A stretch of 64,000 bases of DNA from Iodobacter sp. BJB302 (lineage in GTDB: Bacteria > Pseudomonadota > Gammaproteobacteria > Burkholderiales > Chitinibacteraceae), in assembly GCF_002735645.1 (NCBI RefSeq), contig NZ_PDZG01000009.1, forward strand, positions 1 to 64,000, written 5' to 3'. The position numbers were made by a program, and so were the translations under genes. Below, in pieces: positions 30,743 to 40,899 of the stretch. Numbering within the stretch: the first letter of the stretch is position 1; every line of letters begins with the position of its first letter. The notes beneath the pieces are model-generated. The model was given only the letters and a program-made list of their open reading frames with translations. It had not been told where the DNA came from and made no database searches.

Positions 30743-31675
30743 CTAGATATCCGCCAGTTCTTTAATATGCGCCGCCACACTGCGCCCCAAGGCCGAAAGA
30801 TCATAGCCGCCTTCCAGAAAAGACACGATGCGCCCGTCGGCATATTGATCAGCCACCTTCATCAGCTGCTTAGTCACCCATGCATAATCGGCCTCCACGA
30901 GGCCCATGGTCGACATTTCGTCTTCTAAATGCGCATCAAAACCTGCGGAAATCAAAATTAACTGCGGGGAGAACTCATTTAAAACTGGCAGCCATTTCTC
31001 CAGAACCAAGTCACGGAACTGTGCACCCGTTGTGCCGCGCGGCATCGGAAAATTGCGCATATTCGCGCCACGGGGCACATCCCCTGAATAAGGGAAAAAA
31101 GGGTGCTGGAAAAAACTCACCATCATCACCCGGTCTTCTTCACAGAAAATATCTTCGGTGCCATTGCCGTGGTGCACATCAAAATCCACAATCACCACCC
31201 GCTCCAGACCATATTGATCAAGAGCATGGCGCGCAGCAACCGCCACATTATTAAAAAAGCAAAAACCCATCGCATTATTTTTTTCTGCGTGATGCCCTGG
31301 CGGGCGCACCCCGCAAAAAGCATTGCCAGCCTTGCCCTGCATCACTGCATCGACCGCCGCAATACCCGCCCCGGCCGCATGATAAGCCGCCCTCAGGGTA
31401 AAAGGATTCATCGCCGTATCCGGATCGGCATGCACAAAGCCATGCGTAGGAGAAATCAGCGCAAGGCGATCCAGGTATTCAGTGCCGTGCACCCGTGCCA
31501 GCTGCTCCCGCGTGGCAGCAGGTGCATCAATATGCCATAAAAAATCCCATATCCCTGCCGCCATCAAACGATCTTTAATGGCCTCTAAGCGCTCCGCGCA
31601 CTCGGGATGCCCCTTGCCCATATTGTGCATCGCACAGGCGGGGTGACTAATATAAGCGCTTGGACCACTACTCAC
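30743..31675 (-). CDS. Histone deacetylase-family amidohydrolase (acetylpolyamine/acetoin-utilisation type)
   Basis: About 310 residues. A class II HDAC-like zinc amidohydrolase acting on acetylated amines, in bacteria most often acetylpolyamines or protein acetyl-lysine. Signatures are GHPECAERLEAI, CGVRPPGHHAEKNNAMGFCFFNN with the catalytic His pair, the metal site DFDVHHGNGTEDIF, ISAGFDAHLEDE and EGGYDL. Cytosolic, no signal peptide. The start is uncertain: a GTG at 31675 has AAGGGGG upstream with about 8-base spacing, while a TTG at 31693 adds six residues. Single gene on its strand; substrate not deducible. Confidence 0.93.
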   Translation of the reverse strand: MSSGPSAYISHPACAMHNMGKGHPECAERLEAIKDRLMAAGIWDFLWHIDAPAATREQLARVHGTEYLDRLALISPTHGFVHADPDTAMNPFTLRAAYHAAGAGIAAVDAVMQGKAGNAFCGVRPPGHHAEKNNAMGFCFFNNVAVAARHALDQYGLERVVIVDFDVHHGNGTEDIFCEEDRVMMVSFFQHPFFPYSGDVPRGANMRNFPMPRGTTGAQFRDLVLEKWLPVLNEFSPQLILISAGFDAHLEDEMSTMGLVEADYAWVTKQLMKVADQYADGRIVSFLEGGYDLSALGRSVAAHIKELADI

Positions 31676-31880
31676 CGGCACTACCCCCTTCAAGTCAGGC
31701 TGCCTTCGCCACCTGTTTAATCCACCCTGATTCAGCCAGCAACTGGCCGCATCAATCCTTAGTACACGCTATTCTGACTGTTAGTTTACGCCTTGGGCAA
31801 ATACACTGGCAACGAAAGCGAATAGACAGTTTGCGATTCATGGTCAACACTGAAGTGATAAATAAACAGGAAGCCATACC

Positions 31881-32792
31881 ATGGCACCACGCCTGCCTGC
31901 GGTACTCAAGCAACTTGAAGCCATTATTCTGGGTAAACCTGTGCAAATCCGTCAGGCGCTTTCCTGCCTGCTGGCACAGGGTCATTTGCTGATTGAAGAC
32001 CTTCCCGGTGTAGGCAAAACCACCTTGGCCCATGCACTTGCCCGCACGCTCGGACTAAAATTTCAAAGGGTTCAGTTCACCAGCGACCTGCTCCCTGCCG
32101 ACCTGACGGGGGTTTCTATTTATGACAGAGAAAACCAGCGTTTTCAATTTCACCACGGCCCGCTTTTTACGCAGCTGCTGCTTGCAGATGAAATCAACCG
32201 GGCCTCACCCAAAACCCAGTCTGCCCTTTTAGAGGCCATGGAAGAAGGTCAGGTCACGGCCGATGGCACAACATGGCCCCTGCCCGAACCTTTTTTTGTA
32301 ATTGCCACACAAAATCCATCGCATCAGATTGGTACATTTTTGCTTCCCGAATCCCAGTTGGACCGGTTCTTAATGCGAATTGAGCTGGGCTACCCCGATA
32401 CGCAGGCCGAGCGCGCCATGCTAGCGGGTTCGGATCGCCGCCATTTAATCGAATCATTGGCAGAAGCAATCAGCAGCAGCGATTTACAAGCCAGCCAGCA
32501 AATCGTGCGGGATGTTTATATCGCGCCCGCGCTGCTTGATTATGTACAAACGCTGATCGCGGCATCGCGGCAGCCAGGGCGCTTTATGTGCGGCCTCTCA
32601 CCCCGCGCCGCCTTAGGGCTGTTACATGCCGCCCAGGCATGGGCATGGCTGGATGGCCGTGATCTGGTTTTACCAGAAGATATTCAGGCCGTTTTTCTGC
32701 CGGTAAGCCAGCACAGGCTGGTGATGCCAGGCAGCGGCAAAGCGGCCATTGAAATGGTCAGGGCATTAATTTTAGAAACACCCATCCCTTAA
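31881..32792 (+). CDS. MoxR-family AAA+ ATPase
   Basis: A 303-residue AAA+ chaperone-like ATPase of the MoxR group. Walker A is LPGVGKTTLA (Lys46), Walker B is LLLADEINRASPKTQSALLE, and the family-specific DRFLMRIELGYP segment and a C-terminal lid (GLSPRAALGLLHAAQAWA) follow. MoxR proteins act with VWA or DUF58 partners in maturation of protein complexes. Here the gene begins an operon with a DUF58 gene (2-bp gap) and a transglutaminase gene, a widely conserved trio. The substrate complex is unknown. SD (CAGGAAG) lies about 10 bases before the ATG. Confidence 0.94.
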   Translation: MAPRLPAVLKQLEAIILGKPVQIRQALSCLLAQGHLLIEDLPGVGKTTLAHALARTLGLKFQRVQFTSDLLPADLTGVSIYDRENQRFQFHHGPLFTQLLLADEINRASPKTQSALLEAMEEGQVTADGTTWPLPEPFFVIATQNPSHQIGTFLLPESQLDRFLMRIELGYPDTQAERAMLAGSDRRHLIESLAEAISSSDLQASQQIVRDVYIAPALLDYVQTLIAASRQPGRFMCGLSPRAALGLLHAAQAWAWLDGRDLVLPEDIQAVFLPVSQHRLVMPGSGKAAIEMVRALILETPIP

Positions 32793-32794
32793 TA

Positions 32795-33766
32795 ATGCTT
32801 AAGCGTCTGAGGCAAAGCCGGCAACGCTGGTTTAACAAACGGCACCCAGCCCAAAGCAGCGCGCTCGTGCTGAAGTATGATCGTATCTATATTTTACCCA
32901 GCGGCTTTGGTTACGCCTTTTGCTTTACGGCCATCCTGATTTTGATCGGGGCGATCAATTACCAGCTGAGTCTTGCCTATTTATTTGCTTTTACCCTGCT
33001 GGGGCTGGGGCATGCGGTACTACTGCGTACCTTCAGAAATTTACTTAAATTGCGATTACAGCTTTTTGATGCTCCGGCCGTTTTTGCCGGTGAAGTGGCC
33101 TCTTTTCCACTTCATATCAGCCACCACAGCAGCTTAAGCCGCCACGCCCTTATTTTTCAGTTTTCAAATCAAAATAAAGTCACCCTTAACATGCTTGAAC
33201 AGGAAGCCGAGCTGGCCATTCCTCTGCTCAGCCATGAGCGCGGCTGGCTTCTTGCCCCTACTCTGCACTTATCCAGCTTTTATCCCGTGGGCTGGTGCCA
33301 CGCATGGAGCTACCTCAACAGCCCAGCACGCTGCATTGTCTGGCCCCGCCCGGAAAACGATCCGCCCCCATGGCTTGCCGAAAACAATCAGGGCAGCAGC
33401 ACAGGACGCAGCGAAGAAGACTTTGCAGGCCTGCGCCCCTACCAGACAGGCGATTCACTCCGCAGAATCGCATGGAAACAAGCCGCACACAGCGAATCGC
33501 TGCCTGTAAAATTTTTTGACTCGCAAGGCGCAGCCTCTCAGGTGTTTAGCTGGGGGCAGCTCGCCGGCATGGAAACAGAGGCGCGCTTATCCAGGCTATG
33601 CGCATGGATCTTAGTGGCCCAGCAGATGGGCACGCCTTTTGGCCTGTCACTACCGGGCGTGCACATCGCCCCGGCATTGGGTGAATCGCATCAAATCAAT
33701 TGCCTGAATGCATTAGCCCTGTTTGATGAGCAGCCCCCCCGCAGCGCAGGCGCCGGGCCATCATGA
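32795..33766 (+). CDS. DUF58 domain membrane protein
   Basis: A 323-residue protein. Two hydrophobic helices (about residues 40-85) are followed by a cytosolic beta-rich region and the DUF58 signature EDFAGLRPYQTGDSLRRIAWK (about 210-230). DUF58 is a VWA-like fold that partners MoxR ATPases. A 4-bp overlap (ATGA) couples it to the next gene. Role inferred from the conserved MoxR-DUF58-TgpA module: possibly maturation of a surface-associated complex. No defect seen. Confidence 0.9.
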   Translation: MLKRLRQSRQRWFNKRHPAQSSALVLKYDRIYILPSGFGYAFCFTAILILIGAINYQLSLAYLFAFTLLGLGHAVLLRTFRNLLKLRLQLFDAPAVFAGEVASFPLHISHHSSLSRHALIFQFSNQNKVTLNMLEQEAELAIPLLSHERGWLLAPTLHLSSFYPVGWCHAWSYLNSPARCIVWPRPENDPPPWLAENNQGSSTGRSEEDFAGLRPYQTGDSLRRIAWKQAAHSESLPVKFFDSQGAASQVFSWGQLAGMETEARLSRLCAWILVAQQMGTPFGLSLPGVHIAPALGESHQINCLNALALFDEQPPRSAGAGPS

Positions 33767-35703
33767 ATACGCCGCTTGCCCGCAAACCCATGCAATATCT
33801 GATTGCCACCCAGGCGCTGGTGCTGGTGCCGCACGGGATGCAATTCAGCCCATGGCTGACGCTGGCACTGGCGCTGCTTTTGCTGTGGCGCGCCTGGATT
33901 GCCTATAGCGGAAAAGCCCTGCCCCCGGCCTATTTTGGCCTAATTCTATCTGTGGGCTTATTTGCATTAATCTGGCTGGATTATCAAACCTTAATCGGCA
34001 GGCAAGGGGGCGTGGCCACGCTGGCCAGCCTTGCCACCGTCAAGCTTTTTGAAACCCGCACACCAAGAGACATCAAAGTAGTCAGCCTGTTAGCCTATTT
34101 TTTGGTGGGTGCAGGTTTTTTAAGTGTGGCATCCAGCTGGATATTGCTCTGGGCCAGCCTTTCCATGCTGGCCATCACCGGGCAATTAATGCAGTGGCAA
34201 AGCCTGCAATCACTACAGACACTCGCTAAACAGCTCTTTTATATGCTGTGTGAAGCACTGCCCTTTGCCATATTCTTATTTGTTTTTTTCCCACGGCTGC
34301 CCCCGCTCTGGAGCATGCCCGACGAGCAGCCCATTGCCCGCACGGGTTTAAGCGATGAAATGCGCCCAGGGGACTTCAGCAAACTGGCAAGAGACGAATC
34401 CGTTGCCTTCAGGGTAGAGTTTGAGGGCCCCGTACCTAAAGCTCAGGCAAGGTACTGGCGCGGCCCGGTCTTTGATCTCTTTGACGGAGAAGCTTGGCTG
34501 CAAGTGCCTGTCACGGTTGCCGGCGGCCCGGCCATCACGCCCCTAGGCCCGGCTATTGGCTACACCATGACCATGGAGCCGCATAATTTAAACTGGCTGC
34601 TGGCGCTGGATATCCCCGGCACACTTCCAGACAGCGCGCTGATGAGTAATCGCCTGCAGGCGGTTAACAGCGCCCCCGTCAGCCAGCGCCAGCGCTACCA
34701 CTTAAGCAGCCATTTACTCTGGCGGACCAGCGAGGACGACACCGTACAAAGTGCATTGCAACTGCCACAGGCAGGTAATCCCCAAGCCCGTGCTCTGGCA
34801 GCAAGCTGGCGGGCGCTCCCCCCGCCAGAGCGCGTCAGGCAAGGCTTAAATTTTCTGAAAAATGGCGGTTTCAGCTACACCCTGCAGCCCCCGCTCAATA
34901 AAGGCCCCAATGCCATAGACACTTTTCTGTTTAAACATAAGCAAGGTTTTTGTGAACACTACGCCAGCAGTTTTACCTTTTTAATGCGCGCAGCAGGGAT
35001 TCCCAGCCGGGTTGTGGGCGGCTATCAGGGCGGAGAATGGAATAACAACGGCAAATACCTGATTGTACGGCAAGCCAATGCACACGCATGGAGCGAAATA
35101 TGGCTGGCGCAAGGAGGCTGGCAGCGTGCAGACCCCACCGCCATGATTTCGCCTTCGCGCATCAGTAACGGGCCGGATATCAGCCTCAATCAGGCCGACA
35201 GCCTGCCTTTTATGGAAGGCGCTCCACCCGAATGGATACACCATCTGCGCCTAAACTGGGACAGTCTGGTGAATGGCTGGAATCAGTGGGTGATGGGTTA
35301 CGACTCACGCAAACAGATGCAGTTGTTCAAAAAGCTGGGGATACCCGATGTATTGTCCGGCGAATTTATCCTGCGCATGGCCCTGGGCAGCAGCATCGTG
35401 CTTGCTCTGCTCTTTTTTCTTGCCACCCGCAGCACCGCAGCCAGGCGTGATCCCGCCAGCCGTGCATGGCAAACTTTTTGCCGCCAGCTTGCCCGCAAAG
35501 GCTGCCGGCCCCTTCCCCATGAAGGCCCGCTTACATTTGGCCAGCGTGCCAGCTTGCAATTACCCCAGCATCACGAGCAGATTCATTACATCACCCAGCA
35601 ATACATTGCGGCCCGTTACGGAAAGGATACTGATGCGCTATTAAAGCTGCAGAAAGCAGTGCGTTATTTCTCGTGTAATCAAATTAAACAGAGCCTGTTA
35701 TGA
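33763..35703 (+). CDS. TgpA-like membrane transglutaminase (DUF3488 plus transglutaminase core)
   Basis: A 646-residue protein. The N-terminal half has about six membrane helices (DUF3488). A periplasmic transglutaminase-like domain follows with the Cys-His-Asp triad at Cys397 ([10 protein letters not shown]), His441 ([10 protein letters not shown]) and Asp457 (RADPTAM). A last helix near residue 545-560 precedes a cytosolic tail (DUF4129-like). Pseudomonas TgpA, the family model, is essential and has transglutaminase activity; a role in cell-envelope maintenance is suspected. Third gene of the moxR operon, overlapping the DUF58 gene by 4 bp. Confidence 0.93.
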   Translation: MNTPLARKPMQYLIATQALVLVPHGMQFSPWLTLALALLLLWRAWIAYSGKALPPAYFGLILSVGLFALIWLDYQTLIGRQGGVATLASLATVKLFETRTPRDIKVVSLLAYFLVGAGFLSVASSWILLWASLSMLAITGQLMQWQSLQSLQTLAKQLFYMLCEALPFAIFLFVFFPRLPPLWSMPDEQPIARTGLSDEMRPGDFSKLARDESVAFRVEFEGPVPKAQARYWRGPVFDLFDGEAWLQVPVTVAGGPAITPLGPAIGYTMTMEPHNLNWLLALDIPGTLPDSALMSNRLQAVNSAPVSQRQRYHLSSHLLWRTSEDDTVQSALQLPQAGNPQARALAASWRALPPPERVRQGLNFLKNGGFSYTLQPPLNKGPNAIDTFLFKHKQGFCEHYASSFTFLMRAAGIPSRVVGGYQGGEWNNNGKYLIVRQANAHAWSEIWLAQGGWQRADPTAMISPSRISNGPDISLNQADSLPFMEGAPPEWIHHLRLNWDSLVNGWNQWVMGYDSRKQMQLFKKLGIPDVLSGEFILRMALGSSIVLALLFFLATRSTAARRDPASRAWQTFCRQLARKGCRPLPHEGPLTFGQRASLQLPQHHEQIHYITQQYIAARYGKDTDALLKLQKAVRYFSCNQIKQSLL

Positions 35704-35731
35704 TTCAGAAAAACAATCCGAGCCCATTCCT

Positions 35732-36832
35732 ATGTCTTCATTTCTGCCTGAACCACCCTTTCGCCACGATCAAGCCAGCCGGATCGGCGTACTGCTCGTC
35801 AATCTTGGCACTCCCGAGGCACCTGTTCCCGCCGCGATTCGCCCCTATTTACGCCAGTTTCTGTCTGACCCCCGCGTGGTAGAAATACCAAGACTGGTGT
35901 GGCTGACCATTCTGAATGCCTTTATTTTGCCTTTTCGCCCCAAAAAAACGGCCGCAAAATATGCAAGTGTATGGATGAGCGAAGGTTCCCCCCTGAAAGT
36001 CTGGACAACAAAACAGGCTAAGCTTTTAAAAGGCTGGCTGGGCGAGCAAGGTCACCCGGAGGTTTTAGTCGACTATGCCATGCGTTATGGGCAGCCTTCA
36101 ATTGCAGCGCAGATGGATAAACTGAAAGCTGCAGGATGTGAAAAATTACTTGTTCTGCCGCTCTACCCCCAGTATTCAGCCAGCACCAGCGCCACCGTCA
36201 TTGATGAAGTGGGCCGGGTGCTCGCCACCTACCGCAACCAGCCTGCGCTGCGGACTGTGCGCAGCTTTCATGATGACGAAGGCTATATTAAAGCGCTGGC
36301 TGGGCAGGTACGCGCTTACTGGCAAGCCAAAGGGCGCGGCGACCATTTACTGATGAGCTTTCACGGCGTGCCGCGCTACACATTGGATAAGGGTGATCCT
36401 TACCACTGCTATTGCCGCAAAACCGGCCGCCTGCTAGCAGAAGAGCTGGACCTTGCCGAATCTGAATACACCGTAGCCTTTCAATCCCGCTTTGGCCGTG
36501 CCGAATGGCTGCAACCTTATGTGACGGCCACCATAAAACAACTGGGCAAGGCAGGTACAGGCAGGCTGGATGTAGTCTGCCCTGGCTTTGTAGCTGACTG
36601 CTTAGAAACACTTGAAGAAATAGCCATCGAAGGAAAACAGGACTATTTACAGGCCGGCGGTAAGGAGTACCACTTCATTCCCTGCCTGAATGATTCCCCT
36701 CTTTGGATAGATGCTTTAACCGCGCTGACAAAAAAAGAACTTTCTGGCTGGCTACTTACTGACAACACTGCTATAGACAATACACAACAATGCACATTAA
36801 GCAGGGCCCGGGCTTTAGGTGCACAAAATTAA
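35732..36832 (+). CDS. hemH: Ferrochelatase
   Basis: A 366-residue enzyme that inserts ferrous iron into protoporphyrin IX in the last step of heme synthesis. Visible family features are [56 protein letters not shown] with the catalytic His, [14 protein letters not shown] and [16 protein letters not shown]. Soluble or membrane-peripheral. The reading starts at the ATG 28 bp after the tgpA-like gene, so it may be cotranscribed. The C-terminal ~25 residues (after WLLTDN) are not conserved-looking. No other heme gene is near. Confidence 0.95.
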   Translation: MSSFLPEPPFRHDQASRIGVLLVNLGTPEAPVPAAIRPYLRQFLSDPRVVEIPRLVWLTILNAFILPFRPKKTAAKYASVWMSEGSPLKVWTTKQAKLLKGWLGEQGHPEVLVDYAMRYGQPSIAAQMDKLKAAGCEKLLVLPLYPQYSASTSATVIDEVGRVLATYRNQPALRTVRSFHDDEGYIKALAGQVRAYWQAKGRGDHLLMSFHGVPRYTLDKGDPYHCYCRKTGRLLAEELDLAESEYTVAFQSRFGRAEWLQPYVTATIKQLGKAGTGRLDVVCPGFVADCLETLEEIAIEGKQDYLQAGGKEYHFIPCLNDSPLWIDALTALTKKELSGWLLTDNTAIDNTQQCTLSRARALGAQN

Positions 36833-36899
36833 CTTGGGTATTGAAGAAATTACAGTTAAACTGCCGGTAAGCTTATTCTTACAAAACGAGGTTCAGAAC

Positions 36900-37598
36900 A
36901 TGAGCACAAAGCTCTTTCTCGCTGAAGACGACCTAATTCTCGCTGACGCTCTGAAAACCAGCCTGTCTCAGGCTGACTTTCAAGTTGATTGTGTTAACGA
37001 TGGCGCTCTAGCCTTACAAATTTTACTGCACAATGACTACGAAGTTGTGGTGTTGGACGTTGGCCTGCCAAACATGGATGGCCTGCAAGTTTTAAAAAAC
37101 GTCCGTCAGCATAAACCTTCCCTGCCTATCCTGATCCTGACGGCTCTTGATGGTCTGGAAGATCGCGTAGCCGGTTTAGATGCAGGTGCCGATGATTATC
37201 TGGCTAAGCCTTTCGAGTTCTCCGAACTTGAAGCGCGTTTGCGCGCCCTGCTTCGCCGCAGCAAAATCTTACCGCAGTCCGTGCAGCAACTGGGCAATCT
37301 GCGTTTGGATCGCGCTGGCCAGCGTGCATGGTGCAATGACACACCGCTCGATTTATCTGCGCGTGAACTCACCGTATTGGAAATCTTAATGTCCAATATT
37401 GATCGTGTGGTCACCAAAGAACAAATCGTAGGTGAGCTGGGCTCAGAAAATGCTGAAGTTGGCCTGAATGCCATCGAAGTTTACGTACACCGCCTCCGCA
37501 AAAAACTGGATCCTTGCGGTGTAGTGATCCGTACTATTCGTGGCCTTGGCTATTTACTTGAGAAGCAACCTAGTCAAGCGCAGGATGTTGAGGGGTAA
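36900..37598 (+). CDS. OmpR/PhoB-family response regulator (QseB/TctD-like)
   Basis: A 232-residue two-component regulator: receiver with the acidic pair in LAEDDLILADAL, phospho-acceptor Asp53 (VVVLDVGLPNMDG), and Lys in LAKPFEFSEL; then a C-terminal winged helix (about 125-225, LSARELTVLEILMSNIDRVV, IEVYVHRLRKKLDP). Binds DNA as a dimer when phosphorylated. The ATG at 36900 has GAGG about 10 bases upstream; a reading from 36819 adds 27 residues overlapping hemH and is rejected. Overlaps the sensor kinase gene by 14 bp, so the two are one unit. Confidence 0.95.
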   Translation: MSTKLFLAEDDLILADALKTSLSQADFQVDCVNDGALALQILLHNDYEVVVLDVGLPNMDGLQVLKNVRQHKPSLPILILTALDGLEDRVAGLDAGADDYLAKPFEFSELEARLRALLRRSKILPQSVQQLGNLRLDRAGQRAWCNDTPLDLSARELTVLEILMSNIDRVVTKEQIVGELGSENAEVGLNAIEVYVHRLRKKLDPCGVVIRTIRGLGYLLEKQPSQAQDVEG

Positions 37599-38973
37599 AT
37601 TCTCAATCAAGCGTCAGCTCCTCCTGTGGTTACTCATACCGCAGGGGGTGCTTTGGCTTGCCGGTGCATTCTTAAGTTATAACGTAGCCCGGCATTATAC
37701 CAATATGGCGATCGACGACAGCCTACTGCAAACAGCACGCTCGATTGGCCGGCAAATCAAGCCCCAGGACAATGGGCTGATTATTGATTTCCCCCATGCT
37801 CTGCAGCTTTTACTGGATGACGACTCAGACGAGCGCCTGTTTTATACGGTATCGCTCAATACAGGCGGCATTATCTTCAGTAATAGCGAGCTGCCCGCGC
37901 TGCAAAGCCATTTAAAGCCCGACAATCAAATTGTTTTTTATGATGCCCGCCTTCAAAATGAATCGCTGCGCATTGTTTCGCTCTATTTCCCGGTAGAAAT
38001 TACCCAGCAAAAAAAGTGGATGCACGTACTGGTAGGCAAAAGCACCGAAGCACGCAGCCAGCTTTCTAAAGAAATCCTGATTGCCATTGCCGCACCGCTG
38101 GCCCTCTTGATTTTTGCCATGAGTTTTCTGGTCTGGTGGGGCATAAACCGCGGCCTGCGCCCATTAGCCCGCCTGCAGCGCAGGGTTGAAGAACACTCAG
38201 GCCAAGACCCATCCCCTCTGCAGCTGGATAATGAACCTGAAGAAGTGGGCGCGCTCACTTCCGCACTTAATCAGCTTTTAAGCAGTACCAATGAAAGTGT
38301 GGCCCGGCAACGCCGCTTTATTGCCGATGCTGCGCATCAGCTCCGCACGCCTCTTGCCGGCTTAAAATCGCAAACCGAGCTGGCCATGCGCGAAACCACG
38401 CCAGAAGGGCTAAGCAACCGCCTGACCATGGTACACACCAGCGCCAACCGCAGCATTCACCTTGTTAATCAGCTACTTACCCTTGCCAGATCCGAGCCGG
38501 ACAGCGCAAAAGGTATGCCGCGCGTCCCGCTGGATTTAGCCAAACTAATACGCGAGCTGACGGCAGAATGCGTGCCACGCGCCTTGGCTGCCGGCATGGA
38601 TCTGGGCTGTGACACCGATGTATCCGAAGCGCCCATGCACGGCAACTCCGCCCTGCTGCGGGAGCTGTTTACCAATCTGATTGAAAACGCCATCAAATAT
38701 ATCCCGCGCGGCTGTAATATCACCGCTCGCCTGAGCATCGAAGGCGAGAATTACGTGGTTGAAGTAGAAGACGATGGGGCCGGGATTCCAGATACCGATA
38801 AAGAGCGCGTATTCGAGCGCTTTTACCGCCGCGAGCAAACCGGTAACGGCTGTGGATTAGGGATGGCAATTGTCAAAGAAATCACCGAAAGGCATCGCGG
38901 CAGCATCCGCCTGCTTGATGCCAAGCCACACGGGCTGATTGTGCGCGTTCTGCTGCCGATTAAAGCTGAATAA
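37585..38973 (+). CDS. Sensor histidine kinase (TctE/QseC-like)
   Basis: A 462-residue membrane sensor kinase and partner of the preceding response regulator. TM1 is at about residues 11-31 (LLLWLLIPQGVLWLAG), with a periplasmic 2CSK_N-type sensor to about residue 165 and TM2 at about 168-190 (IAIAAPLALLIFAMSFLVWW). HAMP follows, then the phospho-acceptor His251 (AAHQLRTPLAG) and the ATPase domain with the N box (NLIENAIKYIPRG), DDGAGIP and GLGMAIVKEI. The layout matches the TctE/QseC group, in which TctE senses tricarboxylates; the signal here is unknown. The ATG at 37585 is used because earlier starts lie deep in the regulator gene. Confidence 0.93.
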   Translation: MLRGKFSIKRQLLLWLLIPQGVLWLAGAFLSYNVARHYTNMAIDDSLLQTARSIGRQIKPQDNGLIIDFPHALQLLLDDDSDERLFYTVSLNTGGIIFSNSELPALQSHLKPDNQIVFYDARLQNESLRIVSLYFPVEITQQKKWMHVLVGKSTEARSQLSKEILIAIAAPLALLIFAMSFLVWWGINRGLRPLARLQRRVEEHSGQDPSPLQLDNEPEEVGALTSALNQLLSSTNESVARQRRFIADAAHQLRTPLAGLKSQTELAMRETTPEGLSNRLTMVHTSANRSIHLVNQLLTLARSEPDSAKGMPRVPLDLAKLIRELTAECVPRALAAGMDLGCDTDVSEAPMHGNSALLRELFTNLIENAIKYIPRGCNITARLSIEGENYVVEVEDDGAGIPDTDKERVFERFYRREQTGNGCGLGMAIVKEITERHRGSIRLLDAKPHGLIVRVLLPIKAE

Positions 38974-39024
38974 ACCCTCGCTCTCAGCACATTGCTTTAT
39001 TCGCATTAAGCTCAGCCAGTGACA

Positions 39025-39945
39025 TCAGCGCCTTCTCAGCCAGACAATCCTTGGAATCTGATCGCCCTTGCGCTCCAGCAACGCCTGAAAGCTCATATTA
39101 ACCCGGCCAAAATGCGCGTCCACTTCGCTGATGAAATAACGGCTTTCTATGGATACGCCATCCAGTGATACGGTAGCTTGCAGGGTCTGGGGCAAGGCCA
39201 GTTTAAATTCTTCAATATTTTTAAAATACTTGCCTGAGCGTTTGGCCACAACACCTTGCGCGGCAGACACTGACAGGCCCGGAATAATCGCCGCCAATAC
39301 TTCCGGCCCGGCAAAATTAACATTCACGGGCGTTGCCTGCGGTAAAACACTGATTAAGGGCTCCAGCCTGGCGATCACTTCGGGCGTGAAGCCGCGAATA
39401 CGGGACAAGCCCTGAATATCCAGCAAAGCGCGGTTAGCTGCGCGGTAGGGTTCGCCCATCGCCAGATATTCAACATCTTCTGCCCCTCCCGGATAGCGGG
39501 TCAGATTATCTGCATCCAGCCAGTCGACCAGCGCATTAGCGATATCAGGCGGCAGGCCCAGCGTTTGTACAAGACGTTGAAAAGCCGCGAATGCGGACTC
39601 ATTCAATACCCCGTTTTGCACTACATTGTTTAAATTAAAACGCCCCTGCTGCTCTAATAAACGCCCGCCTACCCGGCCTGTTTCAACCGGAATCGCCGGA
39701 ATCGGAATATTCCATGGCTCAAGCTGATGATCAATCTGATTATTGCGGGCGTCATCCCTTAGGGTGAGCCTTGCCAGGTTAATGGAAGCGCGGGCTATGC
39801 CGCGTGCCTCGGCCAGATCAAACTGATTTTCCAGTTGCCGGAACCACAGCTGCTGGCGCCAGGCAATGGCCACCGCTAGGGTGGTCACCAGCGCAGCAGT
39901 CAGCACGGCGGTAATGATGGCAACGCCTTGTTGTTTGCGCATCAT
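39025..39945 (-). CDS. gspK: Type II secretion minor pseudopilin GspK
   Basis: A 306-residue minor pseudopilin that caps the pseudopilus. N-terminus is a prepilin leader (MMRKQQG) followed by a hydrophobic helix without the usual Glu5, typical of GspK (VAIITAVLTAALVTTLAVAI). The large C-terminal domain has repeated helix-hairpin regions such as DLSRIRGFTPEV and VNFAGPEVLAAIIPG. Its first ATG overlaps the gspJ stop (ATGA), so they are coupled. Last gene of the gspFGHIJK run. Confidence 0.9.
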   Translation of the reverse strand: MMRKQQGVAIITAVLTAALVTTLAVAIAWRQQLWFRQLENQFDLAEARGIARASINLARLTLRDDARNNQIDHQLEPWNIPIPAIPVETGRVGGRLLEQQGRFNLNNVVQNGVLNESAFAAFQRLVQTLGLPPDIANALVDWLDADNLTRYPGGAEDVEYLAMGEPYRAANRALLDIQGLSRIRGFTPEVIARLEPLISVLPQATPVNVNFAGPEVLAAIIPGLSVSAAQGVVAKRSGKYFKNIEEFKLALPQTLQATVSLDGVSIESRYFISEVDAHFGRVNMSFQALLERKGDQIPRIVWLRRR

Positions 39946-40541
39946 GGCAGGGTGTATATCCTTTCTACGGTGGTGTCATCGGCGAGCGTCAGCTTAATTT
40001 TCACACCCCGTGGCGGCACTTTACTATTGCCTGCGGGCGGCCAGCTGGGCTTCCACTGGCTGGAGGCATCTAAAAAATTCACTTCAAACCCGCGGATATT
40101 TTCCAGCAAGGTGTGCACCTGCGGCTCTTCACGCGGCCCCAAATCAAGCGCATTCCACAGCAGCAGCTCTAAGCGGCCATTATTCAAACGATAGGCTACA
40201 TGAAAAGCATCCCGGTTGCGATCCAGGCGAATCAGTTCCAGTGGCTGATCATCTTTACGCTCCGGTTTATTCGTGCCACGCATTGCAGCCTGCTCTACCC
40301 CGCCCTGATCCCGCCAGGGGCGATCCACCGCCTGGCTGACATCCTCTTCCATGCGATCAAACACCAAAGATAAATCGCGCCAGCGCTTTGCCTCGGCATC
40401 CAGAGCAGAACGCGTTTGCGCCACCGATTCCAGGCCTTTATATGAAATCAAAGTCACCACGCTAAATACCGCCAGCGCGATTAAGATTTCCAGCAGGGTA
40501 AAGCCTGCATGCCTGGGTTTAAACACCTTAATGGGGAACAT
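39942..40541 (-). CDS. gspJ: Type II secretion minor pseudopilin GspJ
   Basis: A 199-residue minor pseudopilin with a type III signal, cleaved by prepilin peptidase in RHAG/FTLLEILIALAVFSV (Glu5 present). The C-terminal globular domain is beta-rich and binds GspI and GspK at the pseudopilus tip. The ATG at 40541 lies inside the last codons of gspI (14-bp overlap); a TTG at 40547 is the alternative. Order I-J-K is conserved. Confidence 0.9.
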   Translation of the reverse strand: MFPIKVFKPRHAGFTLLEILIALAVFSVVTLISYKGLESVAQTRSALDAEAKRWRDLSLVFDRMEEDVSQAVDRPWRDQGGVEQAAMRGTNKPERKDDQPLELIRLDRNRDAFHVAYRLNNGRLELLLWNALDLGPREEPQVHTLLENIRGFEVNFLDASSQWKPSWPPAGNSKVPPRGVKIKLTLADDTTVERIYTLP

Positions 40542-40899
40542 GAGCAAGATAACTTACCAGAGTCGCTGCCGCGTGCTGATCATCACCGGCAGAAAATACT
40601 TTTATTTCGATGCGCCGAAAGCTGCGGTTAGGGGATCCGCCAGTTTCTACGCGCCAGACAAAATCCATGCCCGCTTGTGATTCTTTACCCTCAGTTGAGC
40701 CAATATCGGGCCATGCGCCCAAGGCAGCCAGCTCGTTTAAGCGGTTTTGTGCCACCCAGCCTGCTGCCGTGCGGCTTTTCAGCTCTATCGCATTATTAGT
40801 GCTTGCCAGGGTTGCTTTCATCGCGGCCCCCATGGCAATGGCTATCACGGCCAGTGCAACCAGCACTTCAATCAGGGTAAAACCTGCATCTTTACGCAT
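40528..40899 (-). CDS. gspI: Type II secretion minor pseudopilin GspI
   Basis: A 123-residue minor pseudopilin. Prepilin site in RKDAG/FTLIEVLVALAVIAI with Glu5. The globular part contains WVAQNRLNEL and ends with a strand-rich region typical of GspI. The ATG at 40899 (MRKDAGF) gives a 5-residue leader and overlaps the gspH stop region by 8 bp; a longer reading from 40944 is rejected. It forms the tip complex with GspJ and GspK. Confidence 0.88.
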   Translation of the reverse strand: MRKDAGFTLIEVLVALAVIAIAMGAAMKATLASTNNAIELKSRTAAGWVAQNRLNELAALGAWPDIGSTEGKESQAGMDFVWRVETGGSPNRSFRRIEIKVFSAGDDQHAAATLVSYLAHVPH

